Shown here one piece after another: positions 43,886 to 57,255 of a DNA stretch of 64,000 bases. Numbering within the stretch: the stretch's first letter is position 1; every line of letters begins with the position of its first letter. A program made the position numbers and the translations under genes. Where the stretch lies: assembly GCF_029224025.1 (NCBI RefSeq), contig NZ_CP119392.1, forward strand, positions 3,743,001-3,807,000, read 5' to 3'. The DNA is from Rhodanobacter sp. AS-Z3. GTDB lineage: Bacteria > Pseudomonadota > Gammaproteobacteria > Xanthomonadales > Rhodanobacteraceae. The notes beneath the pieces are model-generated. The model was not told the origin of the DNA. It made no database searches and worked only from the letters and a program-made list of their open reading frames with translations.

Positions 43886-44938
43886 ATGCCCCGCCCCTCC
43901 TTCTCACCGGCCATTGCCGCCGCCATCGCTGCCGCGCTGTTGTTTGGCGCCAGTACGCCGATTGCCAAACAGTTGCTGCTCGACACGTCGCCGGTTTTGC
44001 TGGCCGGCTTGCTGTATCTGGGCAGCGGTGTCGGCCTGGGCCTGATCCGCACCGCGCGAGATCGTGGCTGGCAGGCGCCGGCGATGACCGCGAAAGAGTG
44101 GTTGTGGCTGCTGCTGGCGATCGGCTTCGGCGGCGTACTCGGGCCAGTAGCTTTGCTGCTAGGTCTGACGCTGACCTCGGCCGCATCCGCATCGCTGTTG
44201 CTTAACCTGGAAGCGGTACTGACCGCCCTGCTGGCATGGCTGGTCTTTCGTGAAAACGCCGACCGCCGCATTGTGCTGGGCATGGCGCTGATTGTCGCCG
44301 GCGCGGTGGTCTTGGTCGTACCCGGCACGACGCATGGCGCAAGCATGGGTTGGGGCGCCGTACTGGTCGCCGGTGCCTGCCTTTGCTGGGCACTGGACAA
44401 CAACTTCACCCGCAAGGTCTCAGCGTCGGACGCGTTGTTCATCGCCGGCTTGAAGGGGCTGGTGGCAGGGGTCGTCAACGTGGCAATCGCGCTGATGCTC
44501 GGCGCACGCTGGCCCGCCCTGCCGTTTGTCGGCATCGCCATGACGGTCGGCCTGTTGGGCTATGGCATCAGTCTGGTGCTGTTCGTGCTGGCGCTGCGGG
44601 GCTTGGGTTCGGCACGCACGGGCGCGTATTTCTCGACCGCCCCGTTCATGGGCGCAGCTATCGCGATCCTTGCGTTCGGCGATCACGCCTCACCCATGTT
44701 CTGGCTGGCGACCGCATTGATGGGCGCAGGCGTATGGCTGCACCTGACCGAACGCCATGAGCACCTGCATACCCATGCACCGATGACGCATAGCCACCGC
44801 CACGTGCACGACGAGCACCACCAGCACGCGCATGATGGCGACGGCAGCGAACCGCATACGCACGAGCACACCCACACGCCGTTGACGCATAGCCATCCGC
44901 ACTATCCAGACATCCACCACCAGCACGACCACCCTTGA
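43886..44938 (+). CDS. EamA-family transporter with histidine-rich C-terminal tail
   Basis: A 350-residue protein. The first 290 residues form ten helices of the drug/metabolite transporter type with two EamA repeats (LLFGASTPIAKQLL; SLLLNLEAVLTALLAWLVF; LDNNFTRKVSASDALFIAGL). The last 60 residues hold 23 histidines (HEHLHTHAP to HHQHDHP) in two related blocks, each starting THSH and ending HHQH. Such a tail is unusual for EamA exporters and suggests metal binding or metal-linked transport (inference). ATG 43886 is used; TTG 43880 is an alternative. A CzcI-like gene and czcCBA follow on the same strand, supporting a link with metal resistance. Confidence 0.88.
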   Translation: MPRPSFSPAIAAAIAAALLFGASTPIAKQLLLDTSPVLLAGLLYLGSGVGLGLIRTARDRGWQAPAMTAKEWLWLLLAIGFGGVLGPVALLLGLTLTSAASASLLLNLEAVLTALLAWLVFRENADRRIVLGMALIVAGAVVLVVPGTTHGASMGWGAVLVAGACLCWALDNNFTRKVSASDALFIAGLKGLVAGVVNVAIALMLGARWPALPFVGIAMTVGLLGYGISLVLFVLALRGLGSARTGAYFSTAPFMGAAIAILAFGDHASPMFWLATALMGAGVWLHLTERHEHLHTHAPMTHSHRHVHDEHHQHAHDGDGSEPHTHEHTHTPLTHSHPHYPDIHHQHDHP

Positions 44939-44989
44939 TGCCCGTTCGCAATATTGCGTTTCCGGCTTGAGTTGGGCAGTCTCCCCCGC

Positions 44990-45382
44990 ATGCCTTTTCT
45001 GCGTATCCTCCGCCACCAGCAACAGCGCCACGGCGCAGTCATGCGTTGGGCCATGGCGTGGGTGCTGCTGAGCGTCATTGCGGCGGGGATGCCGCGATGG
45101 ATCGTGCATGCCCACACGGCAGAGCACGCCGCCCTTTCGGTGGTGGCGTTTGACGCTCACACGCTGGATATTCAGGATAGTGATGCCAGCGACGCTACGG
45201 AGCCCACCCCGGGCAGCACGCATCTGCACGGCCATTTCATCGGCACATTTTCTTCCCTGCTGCCATCGGCGTTGATGAGTGTTGCGGTAAACGTGCTGCG
45301 ATCACAGCGCTGCCCGCCGGGACAAATTTCCTCGCCCTGCGAGGTCCACCTCGCCACGCTGCACCGTCCTCCCATCGCCTGA
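44990..45382 (+). CDS. Small exported CzcI-like protein
   Basis: A 130-residue protein with an N-terminal hydrophobic stretch (MRWAMAWVLLSVIAAGMP) after a short basic leader, then a polar, histidine-containing part (HAHTAEHAAL, THLHGHFIGTF) and two C-terminal cysteines (RCPPGQISSPCE). I do not recognise a family with certainty. Its place just before czcC, export signal and histidine clusters recall CzcI, the small periplasmic protein encoded in czc clusters. It may be a metal-binding or regulatory accessory. ATG 44990 is preferred; an upstream in-frame ATG at 44954 would add a charged leader. Confidence 0.55.
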   Translation: MPFLRILRHQQQRHGAVMRWAMAWVLLSVIAAGMPRWIVHAHTAEHAALSVVAFDAHTLDIQDSDASDATEPTPGSTHLHGHFIGTFSSLLPSALMSVAVNVLRSQRCPPGQISSPCEVHLATLHRPPIA

Positions 45383-45448
45383 ACCAACGTTTTCAACGGC
45401 CGTATCGCGGTCGGTAATCGTTGCTTCATGGTTCGATGGGAGAATTGC

Positions 45449-46689
45449 GTGCCTTCTTTACGCTGTATCGGTTTCCTGCTGCTGGCAGGAAGCTTTGCAA
45501 CGCCCGTGGCCTATGGCCAGGCGTTATCACTGTCGCAGGCGGTACAACGCAGCCTGACGACGAATGCCGCCCTGCGTGCGGCCAATCAAACGATTATCGG
45601 CACCGAGCGTCGCGCTGAGCTGACCGGCCTGGCGCCGGCGTGGACGGTCGGCGCCGACATCGAGAATGCCGGCGGTACCGGGCCGTATGCAGGCCTGCAG
45701 GGCAGCGAGACCACGCTGCGACTCGGGCGTGTGATTGAGCTGGGCGGCAAGCTTGATGCGCGTCGAGCGGTCGGCGCTGCCGAGGTTGCTCGATCCCGGC
45801 TGGGGCTCGACCAGACGCGCCTGACGCTGGCCACCGAAACGACCATGCGCTTTGTCGAAGTGCTGGCCGACCAGGCGCGGATCGAGGTCGCCGCCCGGGA
45901 CCTGGCGCTGGCACGCGAACTGACCGCCACGGTGGCTCACTGGGTCACCGTCGGCCGCAGCCCCGAGTCGGATCTGGCGCTGATGCAGATCCGGCAGGAA
46001 CAGGCGGACATCGAAGTCGAACATGCCGAGCATGAGCTGGCCGCGGCGCGGGTGTCGCTGGCCGCGCTGTGGGGCGCCGAGGAAGCTGATTTTGCCGCGG
46101 CCAGCGGTGACCTGTTTACGCTGCCGGCGGTACCGGCCTTCGAGCAATTCGTCGCCCGGCTGGCGGACAATCCTGCCCAGCGTGCGCTGGTCCTCGATGC
46201 GCGTACCTCGCAGGCGCGCGAGCGCTTGGCGTCAGCGATGTCTCGGCCGGATATCACGGCGCACGTCGGCGTTCGGCGTATGGGTATCTCCCATGACACC
46301 GCGCTGATTGCCGGGGTCACGATTCCGCTGGGCAGCGCGCGCCGATCTGCGCTCAGCGCGGCGCAGGCCCAGGCGGAAACGAACGCGTTGCAGGCGCAGG
46401 CCGAGGCTTCTGCCACGGAGCGGCGTCAACAGTTGTTCACGGTGTATCAAGAGCTGCTGCATGCACGTACGGCGTTCGAAGCGCATCGCGACCGAATGAT
46501 TCCCAAGGCGGAATCGGCGCTGGCACTCACCCGCAAGGGCTTCGCTGCCGGCCGCTTCAGCTTTGTCTCGCTGGCGCAAGCGCAACGCACCCTGCTTGAT
46601 CTTCGTACCGCGCAGATCGACGCCGCACTGCGCTATCACACCCTGCTGGCCGAGATTGAACGGATGACGGCCACCACCGGAGTTACCCC

Positions 46690-46693
<4 letters not shown>
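45449..46693 (+). CDS. czcC: CzcC-like outer-membrane efflux protein (TolC family)
   Basis: A 414-residue outer-membrane factor. After the signal peptide (SLRCIGFLLLAGSFATPVAY, cleavage near YGQ-A) come two TolC-type repeats: LSLSQAVQRSLTTNAALRAA, LRLGRVIELGGKLDARRAVG, and in the second half AGVTIPLGSARRSALSAAQA and LTRKGFAAGRFSFVSLAQAQ. It provides the channel through which the CzcBA pump releases metal. GTG 45449 is chosen because GGGAG lies six bases upstream and the signal peptide starts there; ATG 45428 is a possible longer start. It overlaps czcB by four bases (ATGA). Confidence 0.9.
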
Positions 46694-51116
<4,423 letters not shown>

Positions 51117-51129
51117 CGAAGTTCGCACC

Positions 51130-51160
51130 GTGTCGGCAGGCCAGTGACGGCTGCCGACAC
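51130..51160 (+). terminator. Hairpin after czcA, probable weak terminator
   Basis: A perfect 10-bp stem (GTGTCGGCAG / CTGCCGACAC) with an 11-base loop lies 13 bp after the stop. Only GACGTTT follows, so a clear T run is missing. Confidence 0.55.
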
Positions 51161-51761
51161 GACGTTTGCAGCGACGGTACATCGCCGGCAGCAAAATCCC
51201 GGACGTAAAAACCTCAAGCTCGTGCAGGCCGTCGCAGGCTGGCTGGACGTTGAAGGCTTCAACGTCCGGTAGGGAGAGAGTCGCGTGATGCGGTGATCGG
51301 GAGCCCTTGGCGCCGCGCTCGGTCAGTCGACTCTATCGGTCATCGTTACTGGCCAGTCTGCTCGGCTCAGGTCGCAAAGACCTCAGGCACGAATCCGAAA
51401 ACGGTCCGCGTGCTGGCGACCCTGAAACGATGCTGCGACGGTGGCGGAAAGGGCTGGCGTTTGCCGCCACTTGGTGCCTGGGCGTCATGGCGGCAACGCG
51501 GGGCTGGTCCAGGACCACTCGGTCGACCGCCACGCGACGGCGACACCCTACCCGATGGCAGCACTGGCACATTTTTTTACGACAATTTTATGCCGCGCCG
51601 CCATGCTGCTACGCCGCCATTACGGCGTGATACCCAGAATGCGCAGCTGATTCATTCCCGGTATGCGCCATGTTCTTCAACACACCCTTCTCCGGCGCAG
51701 TCGCGCTGGCGATGCACCTTGCCATGTCGGCGGGCGCATCCACCATCTCAGGCCTGCCGCG
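51161..51761. other. Intergenic region before kup
   Basis: About 600 bp with no convincing gene. It contains a 23-bp near-perfect palindrome at 51245-51267 (GGACGTTGAA / TTCAACGTCC). A short open frame at 51307-51630 has no recognisable pattern. The promoter for kup must lie here; I see no clear c-di-AMP riboswitch or other known leader. Confidence 0.5.
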
Positions 51762-53639
51762 ATGAATACGGACAGGCCATCACCACGACTGGCGGCGCTG
51801 GCACTCGGTGCCGTGGGCGTGGTCTACGGCGACATCGGTACCAGCCCGCTGTATACGCTCAAGGAAGTGTTCGGTGAGCACGGCGTGCCGGCGACGCCAG
51901 CCAATGTGCTGGGTGCGCTGAGCCTGGTGTTCTGGTCGCTGATCATCGTGGTGTCGATCAAATACGTGCTTTTCATCATGCGGGCGGACAACCGCGGCGA
52001 AGGCGGCATCATGGCCTTGCTGGCGCTGGCCCAGCGCAGCGCGCGCAAGGCGCCGCACCTGCGCATGAGCCTGATCGTGCTTGGCCTGTTTGGCGCGGCG
52101 CTGTTTTATGGTGACGGGGTGATCACACCGGCCATGTCGGTGCTGTCGGCGGTGGAGGGCTTGAAGGTGGCCACACCTGCGCTTGAGCGCTGGGTGGTGC
52201 CGATCACGATCGGCGTGGTCATCGCACTGTTCTGGCTGCAGAAACACGGCACGCAACGCATCGGCGCGGTATTCGGCCCGGTCTGCGTGATCTGGTTTCT
52301 CGGCATCGCCGGACTGGGTGTGCTGGGTATCGCACGTCACCCGGAAGTCCTGTGGGCGCTCAGCCCCAGCTATGGCGTCAACTTCTTCCTGCGCAATCGC
52401 GCCGAAGCGTTCTTTGCGCTGGGCGCGGTGGTGCTCGCCGTTACCGGCACCGAGGCGCTGTATGCGGACATGGGGCACTTCGGCAAGCGGCCGATTCAGC
52501 TGGCGTGGTTCAATTTCGTGTTGCCGGCGCTGGTGCTGAACTACTTCGGTCAGGGTGCGCTGATTCTGCACGATCCCGCTGCCGTGGCCAACCCGTTCTA
52601 TCACCTGGTGCCACGCGTCATGCTCTACCCGATGATCGCACTGGCTACGGCCGCTGCAGTGATCGCATCGCAGGCGGTGATCTCCGGCGCGTTCTCGATG
52701 ACTCGCGAAGCGATGCAACTGGGCTACATGCCGCGCATGCGGGTGGAGCACACGTCACACGACGTGGCCGGGCAGATCTACGTGCCGTGGATCAACTGGT
52801 TGCTGTTGATCCTGATTCTGGGGGCGGTGCTCGGCTTCCGCTCGTCGGACAACCTTGGCGCGGCGTATGGCATCGCCGTCACCGGCACGATGGTGAGCAC
52901 CACCTTGCTCGCGCTGGTGGTGGCGCGTTACCAGTGGGGCTGGCGCTTGCCCGCCGTAATTGCCACCGGTGCCTGCCTGCTCACCGTGGACCTCGCCTTC
53001 TTCAGCGCCAACCTGATCAAGGTGGAACACGGCGGCTGGTTTCCGCTGGCGCTGGGCTTGTGCGTGTTCGTGGTGATGACCACCTGGCGCCGCGGGCGCG
53101 AACTGGTGGTACGCGAAATCCAGCAAAGCGGGCTGGCGTTGGCACCGTTCATTCGTAACCTGGCGGATTTCCCGCTGGTACGCGTGGCGGGTACGGCGGT
53201 TTTCCTTACCGCCAATGCCGACGCGATCCCCAGCTCGCTGCTGCACAACCTCAAGCACAACAAGGTGCTGCACGAACGCAACGTACTGCTGACGGTGGAG
53301 ACGCTGGACACCCCGCAGGCCGAACCTTCTGAGCGACTGGAGTGGACCGATCTGGGCGAAGGCTTCACCCGGCTGCGCCTGCGCTTCGGTTTCAGCGAGG
53401 ACCCGAACGTACCGTTGCGGCTGGCGCAATGCGGTGCAGGCGGCCTGCCGTTCGACATGATGGATACCACCTTCTTCCTGTCGCGCGAGACCGTGGTCGC
53501 CGGGCGGCATGCCCACGGCATGGCGGCGTGGCGTGACCGTCTGTTCGCCTTCATGGCGCACAATGCGCTGTCCGCGACGGCGTTCTTCCAGATTCCTGGC
53601 AATCGACGCATCGAGCTGGGCTCGGAAGTGGAGATATGA
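51762..53639 (+). CDS. kup: Kup potassium transporter
   Basis: A 625-residue K+ uptake permease. It starts with LGAVGVVYGDIGTSPLYTLK, the family signature, followed by ADNRGEGGIMALLALAQR, and FYGDGVITPAMSVLSAVEGL. About 12 hydrophobic helices cover residues 1-450, and a C-terminal cytoplasmic part of about 170 residues follows. Kup imports potassium by proton symport. ATG 51762 is chosen because the family N-terminus starts there. Downstream on the same strand, after 54 bp, lies a KdpD-like kinase gene and then kdpE, so Kup may be the target of this K+-sensing pair (inference). Confidence 0.95.
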   Translation: MNTDRPSPRLAALALGAVGVVYGDIGTSPLYTLKEVFGEHGVPATPANVLGALSLVFWSLIIVVSIKYVLFIMRADNRGEGGIMALLALAQRSARKAPHLRMSLIVLGLFGAALFYGDGVITPAMSVLSAVEGLKVATPALERWVVPITIGVVIALFWLQKHGTQRIGAVFGPVCVIWFLGIAGLGVLGIARHPEVLWALSPSYGVNFFLRNRAEAFFALGAVVLAVTGTEALYADMGHFGKRPIQLAWFNFVLPALVLNYFGQGALILHDPAAVANPFYHLVPRVMLYPMIALATAAAVIASQAVISGAFSMTREAMQLGYMPRMRVEHTSHDVAGQIYVPWINWLLLILILGAVLGFRSSDNLGAAYGIAVTGTMVSTTLLALVVARYQWGWRLPAVIATGACLLTVDLAFFSANLIKVEHGGWFPLALGLCVFVVMTTWRRGRELVVREIQQSGLALAPFIRNLADFPLVRVAGTAVFLTANADAIPSSLLHNLKHNKVLHERNVLLTVETLDTPQAEPSERLEWTDLGEGFTRLRLRFGFSEDPNVPLRLAQCGAGGLPFDMMDTTFFLSRETVVAGRHAHGMAAWRDRLFAFMAHNALSATAFFQIPGNRRIELGSEVEI

Positions 53640-53693
53640 AACAAACTGAGCGTTGCCATCTGCCACCAGCCCAACGACCGGAGCCTTCACCGC

Positions 53694-55139
53694 ATGGGTG
53701 AGCAGGTACCGTACCGCATGCACGGATCTCCCGTGGCCGACTATCTGTTTGCCACGGCAGTCACGCTGACCGCCTTCGCGGTCGCCTTCATCGCCGACCG
53801 CTACCTGTCAATCGCCAACCTGTCACTGATCCTGTTGACCGCGGTTCTCGCAGTCGCGGTACGAAAGCGCATGGCAGTAGCCGTCTATACGGCCGTACTG
53901 TGTTTCCTCGGCGACAATTTCTTTTTCACCCGACCCCGGCATACGCTGGCGATTGCCAACGCCGACGACGTGCTGGCGATTGTGCTGTTCCTGATCGTCG
54001 CGCTGGTTTGCAGCCGCATGGCGACTCGGCTTTCCAGCCAGGTCGCTTCGCTGCGGATTGCGCAGTTGCGCGCGCGCACGCTGTTGCAGCTGGGCAAACA
54101 GCTGGCAGCCGCTGCCGACGCAGCCGCGATTCGCGAGATTGGCGCACTCGCGCTGACCAGAGCGGCCGGCGTAACGGTGTCCATGCGAACGGTCGAACCA
54201 GCTTCAGCTGACTCCGCCAGCTCGCTTGAGCCGAGCAGCGATCGCGACGACCAGTGGGTCATCCCGTTGATCATCGGCACCCACGACCACGGCGAGATGG
54301 TGTTCGAACGGGCAAGTTCGATCGAACCGGATACCGATCGGCGCGAGCTGGCGCTGGCGATGACCCAGGACATCGCGCTGGCGCTGGAGCGCACCCGGCT
54401 GGCGGAGGAACTGGAACAAGCCCGCGTGCAGGGCGAAACCGAACGCCTGCGCAATGCGCTGCTCTCATCCGTCTCGCACGACCTGCGTTCGCCGCTGGCA
54501 TCGATGATCGGTGCTGCCGACACGCTGGCGATGTATCAGGCACAACTGCCGCACGACGAACAGCAACAACTGCTGCAGGCGATTCTGCACGAGGGGCAGC
54601 GGCTGGACCGCTATATCCAGAACCTGCTGGACATGACCCGGCTCGGCCACGGCACCTTGAAGCTGCACCGCGACTGGGTCGATGCCACTGAAGTGGTGGT
54701 GGCTGCGACCGACCGGCTGCGCCGCTTCTTCCCCGAGCTGATCCTGCAGACCGAGCTTCCGCACGACACCGTGCTGCTCTACGTGCATCCCGCACTGATC
54801 GAGCAAGCACTGTTCAACGTGCTGGAAAACGCCGCCCATTTTTCGCCACCCGACGGAGCCGTGCGAGTCACGGTGAACGTGGTAGGCGAACAACTGCTGA
54901 TCGAGGTGATTGATCACGGCCCGGGTATTCCGCCGGACGAACGTGCGCGCATCTTCGACATGTTCTACTCGGTCTCGCGCGGCGACCGCGGCAACAAGGG
55001 CACCGGGCTGGGCCTGTCGATCTGCCGCGGCATGATTGGCGCCCACGGCGGCAGCGTGGAAGCCTTGCCGGGCGAGGATGGCGGCACCATCATCCGCATC
55101 ACGTTGCCGTTGCCACCACCACCGGAGACGAGCGCTTGA
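53694..55139 (+). CDS. kdpD: KdpD-like sensor kinase lacking the cytoplasmic N-terminal region
   Basis: A 481-residue histidine kinase corresponding to the C-terminal half of KdpD. It begins with four short helices of the DUF4118 type (YLFATAVTLTAFAVAFIADR, FLGDNFFFTRPRHTLAIANA), then a GAF-like part, the H-box LSSVSHDLRSPLASMIGAAD, the N-box NVLENAAHFSPPDG and G-boxes DHGPGIPPDE and GTGLGLSICRGMIG. Full KdpD (about 890 residues) has an extra N-terminal KdpD/universal-stress region with a Walker-type site, absent here with no trace upstream. It should phosphorylate KdpE encoded next, whose start overlaps its stop. kdpFABC are not in the window. Confidence 0.9.
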   Translation: MGEQVPYRMHGSPVADYLFATAVTLTAFAVAFIADRYLSIANLSLILLTAVLAVAVRKRMAVAVYTAVLCFLGDNFFFTRPRHTLAIANADDVLAIVLFLIVALVCSRMATRLSSQVASLRIAQLRARTLLQLGKQLAAAADAAAIREIGALALTRAAGVTVSMRTVEPASADSASSLEPSSDRDDQWVIPLIIGTHDHGEMVFERASSIEPDTDRRELALAMTQDIALALERTRLAEELEQARVQGETERLRNALLSSVSHDLRSPLASMIGAADTLAMYQAQLPHDEQQQLLQAILHEGQRLDRYIQNLLDMTRLGHGTLKLHRDWVDATEVVVAATDRLRRFFPELILQTELPHDTVLLYVHPALIEQALFNVLENAAHFSPPDGAVRVTVNVVGEQLLIEVIDHGPGIPPDERARIFDMFYSVSRGDRGNKGTGLGLSICRGMIGAHGGSVEALPGEDGGTIIRITLPLPPPPETSA

Positions 55140-55858
55140 ACAACTCCGCACCACGCGTGCTGGTGATCGACGACGAGATGCAGATTCGTCGCTTCCTCGA
55201 TATCGGGCTGCGCGCCGAGGGCTACCACGTGCTGCAGGCCGCCAACGCCGCCGAAGGTCTTGCGCTGGCCGCCACGCAATCGCCGGACCTGGTCATCCTC
55301 GATCTCGGCCTGCCCGATCGCGAAGGCCACGAAGTACTTGCCGAGCTGCGCCAGTGGAGCACGGTGCCGGTGTTGATGCTGTCCGTGCGCAGCGCCGAGA
55401 GCGAAAAGGTGCGCGCGCTGGACAACGGCGCCAATGATTACGTGACCAAGCCGTTCGGCATGCAGGAGCTGATGGCGCGTCTGCGTGCACTGCTGCGCCA
55501 CCATCCGGTCACCGGTCTCGCCGATGTGCCGCCGCTATACGACGACGGCCATCTGCTGATCGACCTGGTGCGCCGCGAAGTCCGCCTCGATGGGAACGAG
55601 GTCGCCCTGACCCGCAAGGAATACGCCGTGCTCGCCTTGCTGCTTCGCCACGCAGGCCGGGTGGTCAGTCAGCAACAACTGCTGCGCGAGGTATGGGGCG
55701 CGACGCATGTGCAGGACACGCACTATTTGCGCATCGTGATGGGCCGCTTGCGCCAGAAACTGGCCGACGATCCCGGCGCACCACGCTGGCTGAAGACGGA
55801 GCCAGGCGTGGGGTACCGCTTTCTCGATCCCCCGGATGGAAGCGTTTTGCCTGAATGA
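55136..55858 (+). CDS. kdpE: KdpE-like response regulator (OmpR family)
   Basis: A 240-residue two-domain regulator. The receiver has VLVIDDEMQIRRFLDIGLRA, the phospho-acceptor Asp in DLVILDLGLPDREGHEVL and Lys in NDYVTKPFGMQELMAR. The C-terminal winged helix has VALTRKEYAVLALLLRHAGR, ATHVQDTHYLRIVMGRLRQK and the final EPGVGYRFLDP. It should respond to potassium limitation or osmotic stress through the KdpD-like kinase. The start is TTG 55136, overlapping the kinase stop (TTGA), which couples translation. In E. coli its target is kdpFABC; here kup is the nearest candidate. Confidence 0.93.
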   Translation: MNNSAPRVLVIDDEMQIRRFLDIGLRAEGYHVLQAANAAEGLALAATQSPDLVILDLGLPDREGHEVLAELRQWSTVPVLMLSVRSAESEKVRALDNGANDYVTKPFGMQELMARLRALLRHHPVTGLADVPPLYDDGHLLIDLVRREVRLDGNEVALTRKEYAVLALLLRHAGRVVSQQQLLREVWGATHVQDTHYLRIVMGRLRQKLADDPGAPRWLKTEPGVGYRFLDPPDGSVLPE

Positions 55859-56217
55859 GGGCATTTCCGGATTGGCTGATCAGAGCTGCTCGCTGCGCCA
55901 AAGCTCTCCCGATACAGCGACCATGACAGGAACGCGATATTCAGCGCACGGGTAATGGTCATCTCGCCCGACCGTCATTCCAGCGATCAGCGCCCGGACA
56001 TCGCCGACTGCGACAGGCAAACGCGCTTGAGCAAGTCGCCGCTTCCGGCGTCCTGCTAGAGCCCACGCTTGGCCACTCGTGGCCGCGCCAACTTCAGCAT
56101 GAGCGTCGATCATTCCGAGGAAGTCTGCGCCGTCATTTGCCAAGCTGCGGTCAGCTCGTCAAAGTAGCCGCGAACCAAGCTCACGCTTGCGCCTCATCCA
56201 CATTGAGCAAAGGGCTT
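55859..56217. other. Intergenic region, no gene seen
   Basis: About 360 bp between kdpE and the methyltransferase gene. Open frames on the minus strand (55880-56143) show no recognisable features. GC content drops a little in places. Confidence 0.45.
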
Positions 56218-57114
56218 ATGACGTTGACCCGCCAACATCGACTGTATGCCCTGTGGATGCGCGAGGGCCTCGGCGGCATCGTTCGGCAGCTGTTGCGACG
56301 TCCTTCGCTGCGACAGCGTTTTGTTACCCGCTATGCATCCAGAGAGGCTCCAGGCCTGGAGATCGGGCCCAGCTTCAATCCGCTGGCACGCAAGGCCGAT
56401 GGCTATAACGTCGACATCCTGGATCACGCCGATGCTCCGGCGCTGCGCGCGAAGTACCGGGACGCCGGGGTCAACCTCGGCAACATCGAGGACGTGGACT
56501 TTGTGTGGCAAGGCGAACCGCTGTCCGAAACGCTCGGCCGGCGTGGCTGGTATGACTGGATCATTGCCAGTCACGTCATCGAACACACACCGGATCTGGT
56601 GGCGTTTCTGGTCGAATGTCAAACCCTGCTAAGCGAAGCAGGCCGGTTGATCCTGGTCGTGCCGGACATGCGCTACTGCTTCGATCACTTCCAGAGTCGG
56701 AGCTCCACCGGCGATGTGCTGGACGCCCATCATCAGGGCCGAACCCTGCCCTCACCCGGGCGGGTGTTCGATCATCACGCCAACGCTGTCAGCAAGGGTT
56801 GGCAGCGTGTGCTCGCGTGGCATCGCGGCGCACCGGGGCCGCTGCGGCGCATGCACGACATGGAAGGGGTTGTTGGCGCCTGGCGCCATGCTCAGGACGG
56901 CAAGGAATACATCGACGTACACAACTGGCACTTCACGCCCGAGAGCTTCCGCCTGGTGATCGACGATTTGCGCGAGCTGGGCCTGCTTGAATTGGGCATC
57001 ATCGATGGCCCGACAGGCGCGGGCGGCGAGTTCTGCGTGTGTTTGCAGCGCACGGCCGGGAAGCGCCATGACCGGATGGTCAGCTTGCAAGCGATCGCCA
57101 AGGCAGCGCGCTGA
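56218..57114 (+). CDS. Class I SAM-dependent methyltransferase-like protein
   Basis: A 298-residue protein. The N-terminal region has GLEIGPSFNPLARKADGYNV, where LEIGPS replaces the usual glycine-rich motif I, followed by VDILDHADAP, then YDWIIASHVIEHTPDLVAFL, a typical post-motif of class I methyltransferases, and LLSEAGRLILVVPDMRYCFD. Proteins of this pattern occur in cell-surface polysaccharide clusters, but no such genes are near. The substrate is unknown. ATG 56218 has AAGGG upstream and homology follows closely; an earlier in-frame ATG at 56137 adds an unconserved stretch. It stands alone on the plus strand. Confidence 0.8.
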   Translation: MTLTRQHRLYALWMREGLGGIVRQLLRRPSLRQRFVTRYASREAPGLEIGPSFNPLARKADGYNVDILDHADAPALRAKYRDAGVNLGNIEDVDFVWQGEPLSETLGRRGWYDWIIASHVIEHTPDLVAFLVECQTLLSEAGRLILVVPDMRYCFDHFQSRSSTGDVLDAHHQGRTLPSPGRVFDHHANAVSKGWQRVLAWHRGAPGPLRRMHDMEGVVGAWRHAQDGKEYIDVHNWHFTPESFRLVIDDLRELGLLELGIIDGPTGAGGEFCVCLQRTAGKRHDRMVSLQAIAKAAR

Positions 57115-57255
57115 GCGCTGCCGTTCTCGAACGTCGCCCAGCCCGCAGCCTCTCTTCGACGTTGAAAGAATCTCTCCACACGCGCTAGCGACACTATCCG
57201 CGCACGGCAATTCGTGGCTACTCTGAGCGATCCGCCATTGCCTGGGAGAGATCGG

